Under the pieces are notes generated by a model. That model saw nothing but the letters and a program-made list of their open reading frames with translations, had not been told where the DNA came from and searched no databases. Position numbers and translations under genes: made by a program. DNA of 64,000 nt from Thermus islandicus DSM 21543 (GTDB taxonomy: Bacteria > Deinococcota > Deinococci > Deinococcales > Thermaceae): NCBI RefSeq assembly GCF_000421625.1, contig NZ_ATXJ01000001.1, forward strand, positions 310,001 through 374,000, read 5' to 3'. Positions 33,142 through 46,337 of the stretch are shown in pieces (the stretch's first letter is position 1; each line of letters starts with the position of its first letter).

Positions 33142-33936
33142 CTACCCCAGGGCCACGTCCAGGGCCATCATCATGGCGAAGCCCGTCATGACCCCGAAGG
33201 TGGACACGTCCCCGTTCCCCTCCGCCTGGCTTTCTGGGATGACCTCCTCCACCACCACGAAGACCATGGCCCCCGCCGCCATGGCCATGAGGTAAGGGAG
33301 CAGGTCCATCATCTGGGCCACCAGGAGAGCCCCAAGCACCGCGCCCACGGGCTCCACGATGGCGGAAAGCTGCCCGTAGAACCAGGCGAGGCCCGACCCG
33401 ATCCCCACCCGCCGCAAAGGCCAGGCAATGGCAAGCCCCTCGGGGAGGTTCTGGAGGCCAATTCCAAGGGCCAAGGCAATGGCCCCGCCCAGGGTGGCCG
33501 CCCCCGTGGGGTCCAGCCCCGCGGCCCCGAAGGCCACCCCAACCGCCAGGCCCTCAGGGAAGTTGTGGAGGGTGACGGCCAGGATGAGGAGGGTGGTGCG
33601 GCGCCAGAGGGCCTTTAGCCCCTCGGGGGCGTCCTTGGGGCCCAGGTGCACGTGGGGGAGGTAGCGGTCCAGGAGGCGGAGGAAGGCCCCGCCCAACAGG
33701 AACCCCACCACGGCGGGCAGAAGGGGGTTTTTTCCCTGGGCCTGGGCCATCTCCATCCCCGGAAGGAGGAGGGAGAAGACGCTCGCAGCCAGCATCACCC
33801 CAGCGGCGAAGCCCAGCATCCCGTCCAAAAGCGTTCGGCTGGGCTCCCGGGCGAGGAAGACGCTCGCCGCCCCCACCGCGGTGAGCCCCCAGGTGAAGAG
33901 GCCGCCCAAGAGGGCGTGGAGCAGAGGCTCGGCCAT
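33142..33936 (-). CDS. ZIP-family metal ion transporter
   Basis: The 264-residue protein has eight likely membrane spans with the paired metal-site helices of ZIP: TLHNFPEGLAVGVAFG and GLQNLPEGLAIAWPL, as in the GufA/ZupT group. It imports Zn, Mn or Fe. The ATG at 33936 lies seven bases from a -10 box, so the gene is leaderless, and a DtxR/IdeR-like box covers that promoter. Regulation by metal status is therefore likely. Confidence 0.87.
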   Translation of the reverse strand: MAEPLLHALLGGLFTWGLTAVGAASVFLAREPSRTLLDGMLGFAAGVMLAASVFSLLLPGMEMAQAQGKNPLLPAVVGFLLGGAFLRLLDRYLPHVHLGPKDAPEGLKALWRRTTLLILAVTLHNFPEGLAVGVAFGAAGLDPTGAATLGGAIALALGIGLQNLPEGLAIAWPLRRVGIGSGLAWFYGQLSAIVEPVGAVLGALLVAQMMDLLPYLMAMAAGAMVFVVVEEVIPESQAEGNGDVSTFGVMTGFAMMMALDVALG

Positions 33937-33943
33937 GTCCCCT

Positions 33944-33972
33944 AGTTTAGGCTAACCTAAATCCCGGGGCAA
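33944..33972 (-). promoter_or_regulatory. metal-regulated leaderless promoter with DtxR/IdeR-like box
   Basis: Minus strand: TTGCCC (33972-33967), 17 bases, TAAACT (33949-33944), seven bases, ATG. The 16-base palindrome TTTAGGCTAACCTAAA at 33946-33961 overlaps the -10 box. It equals the core of the IdeR/DtxR consensus TTAGGTTAGGCTAACCTAA as I recall it, so a DtxR-family repressor should block this promoter when metal is plentiful. Confidence 0.75.
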
Positions 33973-34001
33973 GCCCCCCGTGGAGTATCCTGGGATTAGG
34001 T

Positions 34002-35065
<1,064 letters not shown>

Positions 35066-35066
<1 letters not shown>

Positions 35067-35533
35067 TGCGCCGGGAGATCCTGGTGGTGGCAGCCATCCT
35101 CCTGGACCGACAGGGGCGGGTGCTCCTGGTGGGCAACGACTGGGGCCGAAAGGGCCAGGTGCGCTACACCCTTCCCGGGGGCACGGTGGAGCCGGGGGAG
35201 ACGGCCCTGGAGGCTTTGGTGCGGGAGGTGCGGGAGGAGACGGGCCTGCGGGTGAAGGGGATAGAACACCTGGCCTACGCCATCCAGGTGGAGGACCGCC
35301 GCAAGAACGAGCGCACCCTGGCCCTGGCCTTCCGGGCCAGCTACGAGGGGCTTTTGAACCCCAAAGACCCCGATGGGCACATCGTGGAGGCCCGCTTCTT
35401 CACCCTAGAGGAGGTGGCGGCTAGGCTCTCCGGCCACCGCCCCTTGCAGGAGCCCCTTCTGGACTACCTCAAGGGGGAGCGGGGCCGCTTCTACGCCTAT
35501 TCCGGCTGGGGCCTTCCGGGGGTGCGGGTCTAG
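35066..35533 (+). CDS. NUDIX hydrolase
   Basis: The 155-residue protein has an intact NUDIX box GGTVEPGETALEALVREV-REETGL near residues 39-62. The start overlaps the prfA stop by one base; a GTG one codon earlier is possible. The region before the box (VLLVGNDWGRKGQVRYTLPG) suggests a MutT-like nucleotide substrate, but this is not determined. Its 3' end overlaps the convergent zinc-ribbon gene by 4 bases. Confidence 0.85.
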
Positions 35534-36252
35534 GGACCGAGCTTCCGCTTCAGGTAGGCGGTGAGCTCCTCCAGGGCTCGGCGCAGAGCCCGCTGCTCCT
35601 CGGCCAGGGCCTCGAGGGGATCCCTTTGGGGCTCGAGGCCGGCGAAGGTCTTGAAGAGGAGGGTGGGGTTGCCGCACCGGGGGCAGGCCACCCCTGCGGG
35701 CCGGACCGAGGGGGCGTAGAAGGTCCGGGCGCCGCACCGGGGGCAGAGGAGGTACTTGGCCCCCAAGGCCTCCCCCTTGCGCACCGCCCGAGCCAATTCC
35801 AAGGCCTCCTCCCGGGGAAAGCCCAGGAAGTAGTCCTCCCCCACCTGGACCAAGCCCTCCCCAGGGCCCAGGTCCGGCCGCCTCCCCTCGGGGACCTCCC
35901 AGGCCAGGCCGTTCCATCGGAAGTGGCGCAGGTGCCTGCGCCCCTCCAGATCCTCCACCTCCACGATGAGCTGGTGGTTCGGATCCTTGGGGTAGTAGTA
36001 AAGGCGCACCGCCTGGACCCCGGAGAGGGCCTGGGTGCGGGGCAGGGTGTAGCTCAGGGGGCCCTCACCCCGGACGGGGTAACCCACCAGGCGCTCCACA
36101 TCGTAGACGGTGAGGCCAGGGCGGTTCTCCTCCCCTTGGAGGAGGCGCTCCACGTACCTGAAGGCGGCCTCGAGGCCCGGGTCCATGGAAACAGTGTACT
36201 CCAGAAAACCAGGGGGGTATCCTACCCCCCAAAGTTCCCGCAAAAAGGGCAT
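35530..36252 (-). CDS. zinc-ribbon protein, unknown function
   Basis: The 240-residue protein has a C-terminal zinc ribbon with CPRCGARTFY and CPRCGNPTLL, 17 residues apart, followed by a charged helix (ALAEEQRALRRALEELTAYL). The first 160 residues hold a mixed alpha/beta domain I do not recognise. Its ATG overlaps the priA stop by one base, with GGAGGACTG upstream, so it is coupled to priA. A nucleic-acid role is plausible from the ribbon and neighbour. Confidence 0.6.
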   Translation of the reverse strand: MPFLRELWGVGYPPGFLEYTVSMDPGLEAAFRYVERLLQGEENRPGLTVYDVERLVGYPVRGEGPLSYTLPRTQALSGVQAVRLYYYPKDPNHQLIVEVEDLEGRRHLRHFRWNGLAWEVPEGRRPDLGPGEGLVQVGEDYFLGFPREEALELARAVRKGEALGAKYLLCPRCGARTFYAPSVRPAGVACPRCGNPTLLFKTFAGLEPQRDPLEALAEEQRALRRALEELTAYLKRKLGP

Positions 36253-38375
36253 CAGTCCTCCAAGAGCCCCACAAAGCGGTGGGGGTCGGGGTCCAGCCTA
36301 AACCGGTTACGGTCCAGATGGGAAAGAAGCTCCTCCAGGCGCTCCGTGCTCCCTCTAAGGAGGAGGTGGTAAAGGTAAAGCCCCTTGATCCGGGGCACGG
36401 GGGCGGGGGCCGGGCCCAGGACCTCCCCCTCCCGGGCCACCCCTTGGAGGGCGTCCCTCAGGGCCAGGGCGGCCTCGAGGGCCCGCTCCTCCTTGCGGTG
36501 GCGGACCTCCAGCTTCACCATGCGGACCCTTGGGGGGTATTGCAGGAGCTCCCTAAGGGCCTTTTCCTGCCAGGGGAAGGCCTCCACGCTCCCCTCCAGG
36601 AGGCCCTGGTGGGCGGGGTGGTCGGGGGTGTAGGTCTGGAGGAGAAGGAGGGGCCTCCGCCCGGGCCTGAGCTCGGTGAGGGCCCAGAGGAGGCGGTGGT
36701 AGCGCTCCGCCGCCCGGAAGTCCGAGTCCAGGAGGAAGCCGTCCGCATAGGGCAGGAGGACCAGGGCGAGCTCGGGGAGGGACGGCCCCCGGAGGAGGGC
36801 GGTGGTGGCCACCACCACCCCGGGCTGCCCCTCGAGGAGGGGGCCCAGGTCGTCCTTGGCCTCCTTGGCGTAGCGGAGGACGGGAAGGGCGAGGTGCCGC
36901 CTCAGCTCCTCCACCAGCCACTCCAGGCCCGGCCCCCGGGGCTCCAGAAAGGGCGAGCCGCACTCCGGGCACAGGGGGGGCGGGAGCGCCTCGTGGCCGC
37001 ACTGGTGGCAGAGGAGGCGGCCCTTCCCCTCCCGGTGGTAGCGCAAGGGAAGGGCGCACTGGGGGCAGGTGGGCCGAAAGCCGCAGTCGGCACAGAGGAG
37101 AAGGGCGCTAAAGCCCTTGCGCGGGGAAAGGACCACCGCCTGCCTCCCCCTTTCCTCCACCTGCCTGAGGAGGGCGAGGGCCCGCCCGGTAAAGGGGTGG
37201 CCCCTTTCCCGCCTCAGGTCCAGGATCAAGACCCTGGGCTTGGGCACGGGAAAGGTGAGGCCAGGCCGGTCCAGGACCTCCACCGCCGGCACCAGGGAGA
37301 GGTAGGTGAGGGGCACGCCGAGAAGCCGGGCCCGCAGCTCGGCCAAGGGGGGGATGAAGGCCCGGCTTCCCGCGGGGAGCTTGTAGCTCTCGCTCCCCTC
37401 CTCCACCACCACCATGGACCTGGGGGTAAAGGGGAGGAGAAGCCCCCCGTAGGTGGCGAAGACGAGGCCCCGGGGCGCGCGGAAGAGGGCTTCGCGAAGC
37501 CAGGGGGGAAGCCCCCCGTGGTAGGGCTTGGCCTCAGGGAAGTGCTCCAGGAAGCGCAGGAGAAGGCTCACCTCGGGGAAGAGGACCAGGTGGTCCCCCT
37601 CGGCCACGAGCCCCTTGAGGAGGCGCAGCCTCTCGGCAAACCGCCCCCCGTTCACGCGCCCGGGGCGCTCGGGAAGGGGAAGGGGTTCCAGCCTCCCCTC
37701 CGCCCTGGGCCCCTCGAGGGGGGGGCCGTAGCCCACGTAGCCCCCGTCCAGAAGGCGCTTAAGCCGCCTCACCCCCAGCCCGGTGGCCCGGGCCAGGGCG
37801 GCCAGGCTTTCCGCCTGGCCCATCTCCCAAAGGCGCCTAAGCGCCTGGTCCAGGTCAGGCTCCGGGTGGGCCTCCTTCAGGGGGAGGAGGACCCTCTTCC
37901 CCTCCTTGAAGGCCACCTCCTCCTCCAAGGCCCCCGCCTCCCGAAGGAGGTCCAGAAGCTTCGGGTCAAAGCCCCGGGCCTCCTGCCAGTCCCGAAGGGC
38001 CTCGAGGCCCTTGGGCAGGACCTTGGGGTCCGTCCCGGGAAAAAGGCGCACCCGGTGGCGGACCTCGGGAAAGGGGGGAAGGAGGTCCGCCAGGACCTGG
38101 CCCAGGGGGGCAAAGAGGTACCGGGCAGCCTCCTCCAGGAAGCGGATCTCCTCCGGGCGCAGGGAGGGCCCGGGGTCCAGGTAGGCGATGGCGTGGCGGA
38201 GGCCCATCCCCCCCCGCCCCTCCTCCTCTCCCACCACCACCCCGAGGCGCACCTCCCCCCGAAAGGGTACGGCCACCCGCCTCCCCACGGGCCCCTCCTC
38301 CGCCTCGGCCCCCAAGGGGGGCAGGTAGCTCAGGGGGGGGAGGGGGAGGGGAAGGGCCACCCGGAGCGCCCGCAT
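36252..38375 (-). CDS. priA: primosomal protein PriA, helicase-degenerate form
   Basis: The 707-residue protein keeps the PriA fold: a 3'-DNA-binding domain at the start, a winged-helix segment near 190-230, and the cysteine block LLCADCGFRPTCPQCALPLR / LLCHQCGHEALPPPLCPECG. The helicase motor is broken. No Walker A loop is visible where Gly-Lys-Thr should be, and the DEAH position reads VVVEEGSESYKLP. From recall, Deinococcus PriA also lacks helicase activity, so this is a lineage trait rather than decay. It would restart forks by loading DnaB without unwinding. The ATG lies six bases from a shared -10 box. Confidence 0.88.
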   Translation of the reverse strand: MRALRVALPLPLPPLSYLPPLGAEAEEGPVGRRVAVPFRGEVRLGVVVGEEEGRGGMGLRHAIAYLDPGPSLRPEEIRFLEEAARYLFAPLGQVLADLLPPFPEVRHRVRLFPGTDPKVLPKGLEALRDWQEARGFDPKLLDLLREAGALEEEVAFKEGKRVLLPLKEAHPEPDLDQALRRLWEMGQAESLAALARATGLGVRRLKRLLDGGYVGYGPPLEGPRAEGRLEPLPLPERPGRVNGGRFAERLRLLKGLVAEGDHLVLFPEVSLLLRFLEHFPEAKPYHGGLPPWLREALFRAPRGLVFATYGGLLLPFTPRSMVVVEEGSESYKLPAGSRAFIPPLAELRARLLGVPLTYLSLVPAVEVLDRPGLTFPVPKPRVLILDLRRERGHPFTGRALALLRQVEERGRQAVVLSPRKGFSALLLCADCGFRPTCPQCALPLRYHREGKGRLLCHQCGHEALPPPLCPECGSPFLEPRGPGLEWLVEELRRHLALPVLRYAKEAKDDLGPLLEGQPGVVVATTALLRGPSLPELALVLLPYADGFLLDSDFRAAERYHRLLWALTELRPGRRPLLLLQTYTPDHPAHQGLLEGSVEAFPWQEKALRELLQYPPRVRMVKLEVRHRKEERALEAALALRDALQGVAREGEVLGPAPAPVPRIKGLYLYHLLLRGSTERLEELLSHLDRNRFRLDPDPHRFVGLLED

Positions 38376-38380
38376 ACGCC

Positions 38381-38387
38381 TAGGATA
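38381..38387. promoter_or_regulatory. bidirectional -10 element, priA and MFS gene
   Basis: TAGGATA reads as -10 TAGGAT on the plus strand and TATCCT on the minus strand. Each start codon (GTG 38393 plus, ATG 38375 minus) lies six bases away, so both mRNAs would be leaderless and only one can be initiated at a time. No clear -35 boxes are visible. Confidence 0.55.
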
Positions 38388-38392
38388 AGGGC

Positions 38393-39442
38393 GTGCGCCT
38401 GGCCGTGGTCCTCTCAGGGGTGGCCCTCTACAGCGCCCTCTACGCCGCAGTCCCCCTCCTTCCCCTTCTGGAGAGGCTCTTCGGCGCCCCCCCGGGGGCG
38501 GCAGGGCCGGGCATGGGCCTCCCCCTCCTCCTCCTCGTCCTCCTCTCCCCCCTGGTGCCTAGGCTTCCCCTGGCCTCGGGGATGGCCCTGGGTGGGGGAC
38601 TGCTCCTGGTGGGGCTCGGGGGGATTTTGGGGGCCTTGAGCCCGAGCCTCCTCCTCTGGACCCTCTTCCGCCTGCTTCAGGGCATGGGAGCGGCCCTGGT
38701 GCCGGCCCTGGCCATCGCCCTGGTGCCCGTCCTCTACCCGCAGAGGGCCCTGGAGATGGCCGGGGTCTACATGGCGGGCAACGTCCTGGGCGGGGGGTTA
38801 GGCCGGGTCCTGGCGGGGCTGTTGGCGGAAGGGGTGGGGGTGCGGGGAGCCCTCCTCCTCCTCTCCCTCCCCGCCCTTCTCCTTGGCCTCCTCGTCCTCC
38901 ACGCCCCCTCCCGCCTACCCCCTCTGGGCCCGCCCCGCTACGACCCAAGGGGCTGGCCCCTCTACCTGGTGGGGGGCATCCTCCTCTTTCTGAACCTGTT
39001 TCTGGCCAACCTCCTCCCCTACCGCCTTCTGGAGATGGGCTTCGGCCCGGGACAGGTGGGGCTCGTGTACCTGGCCTACCTCTTCGGCATCCCAGGAAGC
39101 GCCCTCTCCGGCCTCCTGGCCAGAAGGCTGGGCGCGGTGGCCACCTTTCGCTTGGCCTTCCTCTTAGCGCTGCTGGGGATGGGGCTCCTCCTCCTCCCGC
39201 CCCCGAGGCTGGTGGTGGGGTTTGCCCTCATGATGGCCGCCCTCTTCACCGCCCAAGGCCTGGCCTCGGGGGCCGCGGGGCGGAAGGGGCCGGGGGTGAG
39301 CGGAGCCTACGTGGCCAGCTTCTACCTGGGGGGCACCCTGGCGGGTCTCCTCTACCCCCTCTTCCTCCACAGCTTCCCCCTGGCGGTGGGGTTGGGCTTG
39401 GCCTTGGGCCTCCTGGCCTTTCTCTTAGCCCCGGTCCGGTAA
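38393..39442 (+). CDS. MFS transporter
   Basis: The 349-residue protein has 11-12 membrane spans, with FRLLQGMGAALVPALAIALV typical of MFS drug/sugar exporters after span four. Otherwise it has few charged residues. The GTG start lies six bases after a -10 box shared with priA. The substrate is unknown. A 52-base gap follows before the convergent oxidoreductase gene. Confidence 0.8.
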   Translation: MRLAVVLSGVALYSALYAAVPLLPLLERLFGAPPGAAGPGMGLPLLLLVLLSPLVPRLPLASGMALGGGLLLVGLGGILGALSPSLLLWTLFRLLQGMGAALVPALAIALVPVLYPQRALEMAGVYMAGNVLGGGLGRVLAGLLAEGVGVRGALLLLSLPALLLGLLVLHAPSRLPPLGPPRYDPRGWPLYLVGGILLFLNLFLANLLPYRLLEMGFGPGQVGLVYLAYLFGIPGSALSGLLARRLGAVATFRLAFLLALLGMGLLLLPPPRLVVGFALMMAALFTAQGLASGAAGRKGPGVSGAYVASFYLGGTLAGLLYPLFLHSFPLAVGLGLALGLLAFLLAPVR

Positions 39443-39494
39443 TACCCCGCGAGGTGTTTAGCGCAGGATCCAAAAGCAAAGGGAATATCCCTGA

Positions 39495-40157
39495 TCAGGA
39501 AAGGGCCTGCACCACCCGGAGGAAGGCCTCCCCAGGCCTAGGGGTTTCCCCCCCGTCCTTCCAAGCAAAGCGGAGGTCCTTTAGGGGCCCTTCCCCTACC
39601 CCCATGCCCCCGGGAAAGAGGCCCCGCAGGTCCAAAGGCCCCACCTCCTCCCCGCCGAAGGCCTCGAGGAAGCGGGCCACCTCCCTTTCGTGGCCGAAGT
39701 GGAAGCCGTAGAGCCACCACTCCCCCTTCTCCTCCAGGGCGAAGAGGAAGCGGGGCCTCGGGTAGATTTCGGGAAAATTTCCTGTAAACGGGCGCCTAAG
39801 AAAGAGGCCCGCTCTCCCCGGCCTCAAGCGGAGCACGGCCCGGAGGGGAGTGCCCAGGAGGCCAAAGCTTCCCACAAAGAGGCGCACCAGGTCGTAACCC
39901 TGGACGTTTTTCACCACCACCCCTCCCGCCTCCACCCTCCGCCCCCCAGGGGTCCGGAAGGCTACCCCCAGGACCTCGGCGGGAAAGAAGAAGGTTTGGG
40001 CGAACCCCCCCCGGAGGAGGAGGCCGCCCACCCCTCCCGGAAGCTCCACGGGGGGGAAGGGAGGGTAGAGGCCCGTGCCCTTAAGGGCCTCGTGGACCTC
40101 CATAAGCCCGGTCTCTCCCGGGGCCACCAGGTACTGGTCAGCGGCATGGACCTCCAC
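39495..40157 (-). CDS. GlcE-like FAD-binding oxidoreductase subunit, N-terminally short
   Basis: The 220-residue protein resembles glycolate oxidase subunit Glc[40 protein letters not shown] and [16 protein letters not shown] belong to the FAD-binding PCMH domain. The first 60-70 residues of that domain, which bind the FAD pyrophosphate, are not encoded after a recognised start. The frame stays open upstream of GTG 40157 toward pheS with plausible text but no ATG. No glcD or glcF lies nearby. It may be a remnant or use an unusual start. Confidence 0.6.
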   Translation of the reverse strand: MEVHAADQYLVAPGETGLMEVHEALKGTGLYPPFPPVELPGGVGGLLLRGGFAQTFFFPAEVLGVAFRTPGGRRVEAGGVVVKNVQGYDLVRLFVGSFGLLGTPLRAVLRLRPGRAGLFLRRPFTGNFPEIYPRPRFLFALEEKGEWWLYGFHFGHEREVARFLEAFGGEEVGPLDLRGLFPGGMGVGEGPLKDLRFAWKDGGETPRPGEAFLRVVQALS

Positions 40158-40177
40158 GAGCTCATGGTACGCTCTAA

Positions 40178-43590
<3,413 letters not shown>

Positions 43591-43599
43591 ACTCGGGGT

Positions 43600-44061
43600 A
43601 TGCTCACCTGGGTAGACCTCCTGGCCCTCTTCAGCCTGGCCCTGGGAATCGCCCTGGGCTACCGGGGTGGCCTCGTCTCGGCCTTTGCGGGGCTAGGGAT
43701 CCTTCTCTACCTCCTCCTGGCCCAGCTCGGGCTCTCTGGGCCCGGGTGGGGCCTTGGCCTCGGCCTCCTCGCGGGGATGCTCGCCAAAAGCCTCCCCCTG
43801 CCCCCCCTCTCCCAGGGCCTCGAGGCCCTCCTCGGCACCCTGGGGGGCTTCCTCCTGGGGCTCTTCCTGGCCTTAAGCCTCTTTGCGGGCTTTCCCTGGG
43901 AAGAGGTGGGGGGCACCCTCCGCTACCCCTCCGCCAGCCTCCCGACCCCCGTGTATGAGGCGGTGAGCCAAAGCCCCTTCGCCCGGGAGGCCTTCCGCCT
44001 CGTTTGGACCTCTCCGTGGCTCCGGCAGGCCCTCTCCCTAAAGGGCGAGAACCCGCGATAG
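43600..44061 (+). CDS. CvpA-like small membrane protein
   Basis: The 153-residue protein has four likely membrane spans and starts TWVDLLALFSLALGIALGYR-GGLVSAFAG, like the CvpA (colicin V production) family, in which an Asp in the first span and Gly-Tyr-Arg-x-Gly are typical. Function in bacteria outside colicin strains is unclear. Its last 24 bases overlap the 3' end of the convergent pfkA. Confidence 0.6.
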   Translation: MLTWVDLLALFSLALGIALGYRGGLVSAFAGLGILLYLLLAQLGLSGPGWGLGLGLLAGMLAKSLPLPPLSQGLEALLGTLGGFLLGLFLALSLFAGFPWEEVGGTLRYPSASLPTPVYEAVSQSPFAREAFRLVWTSPWLRQALSLKGENPR

Positions 44062-45006
44062 GGCCAAGAGGGCCTGGTTGATGTCCTTCTTGCGCCCCAC
44101 CGCATCCCTTAAGGGGGTGAGCTCCACCTCCCCCTCCACCTCCCCCACCATCACCCCGCTCGTCCCCCCGGCCAGGGCCTCCACGGCCGCCGCCCCCAGG
44201 CGGCTTGCCAGGATGCGGTCCTTGGCCGTGGGGCTCCCGCCCCGCTGGATGTGGCCCAAGACCGTGACCCGGGCCTCCACCCGCACGTGCTCTTGGATGG
44301 CGGCAAGAAGCCCCGCCGCCCCCCCGGGGTAGGCGCCCTCGGCCACCACCACGATGGAGCTGGTTTTCCCCCGCCTCTGGGACTCCAGGAGGCCCTCGGC
44401 GATGGCCTTGGGGTCCAGGGGAGCCTCGGGAACGGCGATCACCTCCGCCCCTCCCGCCAGGCCCACGTCCAAGGCGATGAAGCCCGAGGAGCGCCCCATG
44501 ACCTCAATGAAGAAGACCCGCTCGTGGCTGGCCGCGGTGTCCCGGATGCGGTCTATGGCCTCGAGGGCGGTGTTCACCGCGGTGTCAAAGCCGATGGTGT
44601 AGTCGGTGCCGAAAAGGTCGTTGTCAATAGTGCCGGGCACCCCCACCACGGGAATCCGGTGCTCCTCCAAAAGGCGCATGGCTCCGCGGAAGGTCCCGTC
44701 CCCGCCGATGGCCACCAGGCCCTCTATCCCCGCCGCCTTAAGCCTCTCGGCGGCCTTGGCCCGGCCCTCCTCGCCCAGGAACTCCTGGCTCCGGGCGGTG
44801 AGGAGGACGGTCCCCCCCCGCTGCAGGATGTTGGCCACGTCCCGCACCCCTAGGGGCACCATCTCCCCCTGGATCATGCCGGCGTAGCCCCGGCGTATGC
44901 CCACCACCTCGAGCCCCAGGGCGTAGGCCTGGCGCACCACGGCCCGGATGGCCGCGTTCATCCCCGGGGCATCGCCCCCGCTGGTGAAGACGCCGATCCG
45001 CTTCAT
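44038..45006 (-). CDS. pfkA: ATP-dependent 6-phosphofructokinase
   Basis: The 322-residue enzyme phosphorylates fructose 6-phosphate. It has VFTSGGDAPGMNAAIRAVV (ATP site), AIGGDGTFRGAM, the catalytic GTIDNDLFGTDYTIGFDTAV with Asp-Asn-Asp, EVMGRSSGFIAL and GHIQRGGSPTAKDR. The length is standard for the bacterial PfkA. The ATG overlaps the rsmI stop as ATGA. With eno and pyk in the window it supplies lower glycolysis. Confidence 0.96.
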   Translation of the reverse strand: MKRIGVFTSGGDAPGMNAAIRAVVRQAYALGLEVVGIRRGYAGMIQGEMVPLGVRDVANILQRGGTVLLTARSQEFLGEEGRAKAAERLKAAGIEGLVAIGGDGTFRGAMRLLEEHRIPVVGVPGTIDNDLFGTDYTIGFDTAVNTALEAIDRIRDTAASHERVFFIEVMGRSSGFIALDVGLAGGAEVIAVPEAPLDPKAIAEGLLESQRRGKTSSIVVVAEGAYPGGAAGLLAAIQEHVRVEARVTVLGHIQRGGSPTAKDRILASRLGAAAVEALAGGTSGVMVGEVEGEVELTPLRDAVGRKKDINQALLALSRVLAL

Positions 45007-45794
45007 ACCTCCTCCTCCACGCTCAGGCGGTAGGCCTCGTTCCGGGGCACCCCCGCCGCCACCAAGGCCCGGAAGAGGGCCTTCCCGGAAAGGCCCTTGG
45101 CCTTCAGCTCCCGCAAAACCGCCTCGGCCCTAAGGGCGGGCGGCCCCTTTGGCCCCAGGACCAGAACGAACTCCCCTCTGGGCTCCTGGAAGTGCTCCAG
45201 GGCCTCCCCAAGGGTTCCCCGGAAAACCTCCTCGTGGACCTTGCTGATCTCCCGGGCCACGGCCACGGGGTGGTCCTGCCCGAAGGCCTCCAGGAGGTCC
45301 TCCAGGGTCTTCCTTAGGCGGTGGGGGCTCTCGTAGAGCACCGCGGTCCTCCCCTCCCGGGCTAAGGCTTCTATCCGCTCCCGCCGCGCCCTCCCCGCCT
45401 TGGGCAGGAAGCCCTCAAAGGTGAAGCGGTGGGTGGGCAGGCCCGAGGCCACCAGGGCGGGAATGAGGGCGGTGGGGCCGGGAAGCGCTTCCACCCGCCA
45501 GCCCCATTCTAAGGCCAGGCGCACCAGCTCTGCGCCGGGATCGGAAATCCCCGGCGTGCCCGCGTCCGTGGCGTAGGCCACATAGCCGTAAGGGGCGAGG
45601 AGCTCCCGCGCCCGTCCCACCGTGTGCTGGTCCAGGCGCAGGGTGGGGGTAGGGATGCCGTAGTGCCGGAGGAGGAGGCCGGTTCGGCGGGTGTCCTCGC
45701 AGGCCACCACCTCCGCCTCCCTAAGCACCCGGAGGGCCCGCAGGGTGATGTCCTCGAGGTGGCCGATGGGGGTGGGGACCAGGACCAGGCGCAC
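45003..45794 (-). CDS. rsmI: 16S rRNA 2'-O-ribose C1402 methyltransferase
   Basis: The 263-residue enzyme has the tetrapyrrole-methylase fold: LVLVPTPIGHLEDITLRALR, VACEDTRRTGLLLRHYGI, VAYATDAGTPGISDPGAELV, PGPTALIPALVASGLP and FEGFLPKAGRARRERIEAL. It uses SAM to modify C1402 near the decoding centre. It starts with GTG one base after the LysW-like gene's stop and is coupled to pfkA. Confidence 0.94.
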   Translation of the reverse strand: MRLVLVPTPIGHLEDITLRALRVLREAEVVACEDTRRTGLLLRHYGIPTPTLRLDQHTVGRARELLAPYGYVAYATDAGTPGISDPGAELVRLALEWGWRVEALPGPTALIPALVASGLPTHRFTFEGFLPKAGRARRERIEALAREGRTAVLYESPHRLRKTLEDLLEAFGQDHPVAVAREISKVHEEVFRGTLGEALEHFQEPRGEFVLVLGPKGPPALRAEAVLRELKAKGLSGKALFRALVAAGVPRNEAYRLSVEEEV

Positions 45795-45795
45795 G

Positions 45796-46290
45796 CTAGA
45801 GGAGGATAGGCCTCAGCCTCCGCACCGCCTCCCGGAAGGGGAACTGGTAGAGGGCGCCCGAGGGGAGGGTGAACTCCAAGACATCGGGGGCCCCGGCAAA
45901 AAGGATCCGGCGCAGGACCAGGGGCCCCTGGTCGCTCTCCAGGTGCACGGTAAGGTAGTCGGGCTCCAGGTTGGGTTCGTCCTCCGCCTCCTTGGGGGCC
46001 TCCTCCCCTACGCCCTCCTCCAGGCGCCTCAGCGCCTCCAGGAGCTCGGCCTTGAGGAGGCGCACCTCCTCCTCCAGGGCGCCTTGGGAGAAGGCGAGGA
46101 CCACCTCCTCCCCTTCCCCGTAGGCCCTCAGCCCCGAGAGGGGCTCGCCCCCACCTTCGGGTCCTTCCACCACCTCCAGGGTGCCATCGGAAAGAAGGCG
46201 CAGAACCGCGCCGCAGGCCTCGCAGTCCAATAGGTCCCCCGCCTCATACCCCTCCAGGTCCAGGGGCTCGCCGCACACCGGGCAGAGCAT
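45796..46290 (-). CDS. protein with LysW-like zinc-ribbon domain
   Basis: The 164-residue protein begins MLCPVCGEPLDLEGYEAGDL and LDCEACGAVLRL, the zinc-ribbon pattern of LysW, the amino-group carrier protein of Thermus lysine synthesis. It then differs: there is no C-terminal Glu-Asp-Trp-x-Glu that LysW uses as carrier, and instead about 120 residues of acidic helix and a beta domain (YLTVHLESDQGPLVLRRILF). So it is unlikely to be an amino-group carrier. I start at ATG 46290 after GGAGGGG. It leads the rsmI-pfkA operon. Confidence 0.6.
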   Translation of the reverse strand: MLCPVCGEPLDLEGYEAGDLLDCEACGAVLRLLSDGTLEVVEGPEGGGEPLSGLRAYGEGEEVVLAFSQGALEEEVRLLKAELLEALRRLEEGVGEEAPKEAEDEPNLEPDYLTVHLESDQGPLVLRRILFAGAPDVLEFTLPSGALYQFPFREAVRRLRPILL

Positions 46291-46337
46291 GGCCACCCCT
46301 CCAAGGGGATTCTATCCCTTCGCGGGCAGGGGACCCC

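Noticed and set aside
36279-38639. Open frame of 786 codons opposite priA
   Set aside because: Gly/Pro/Gln-rich text with no motif; it mirrors the high third-position GC of priA.
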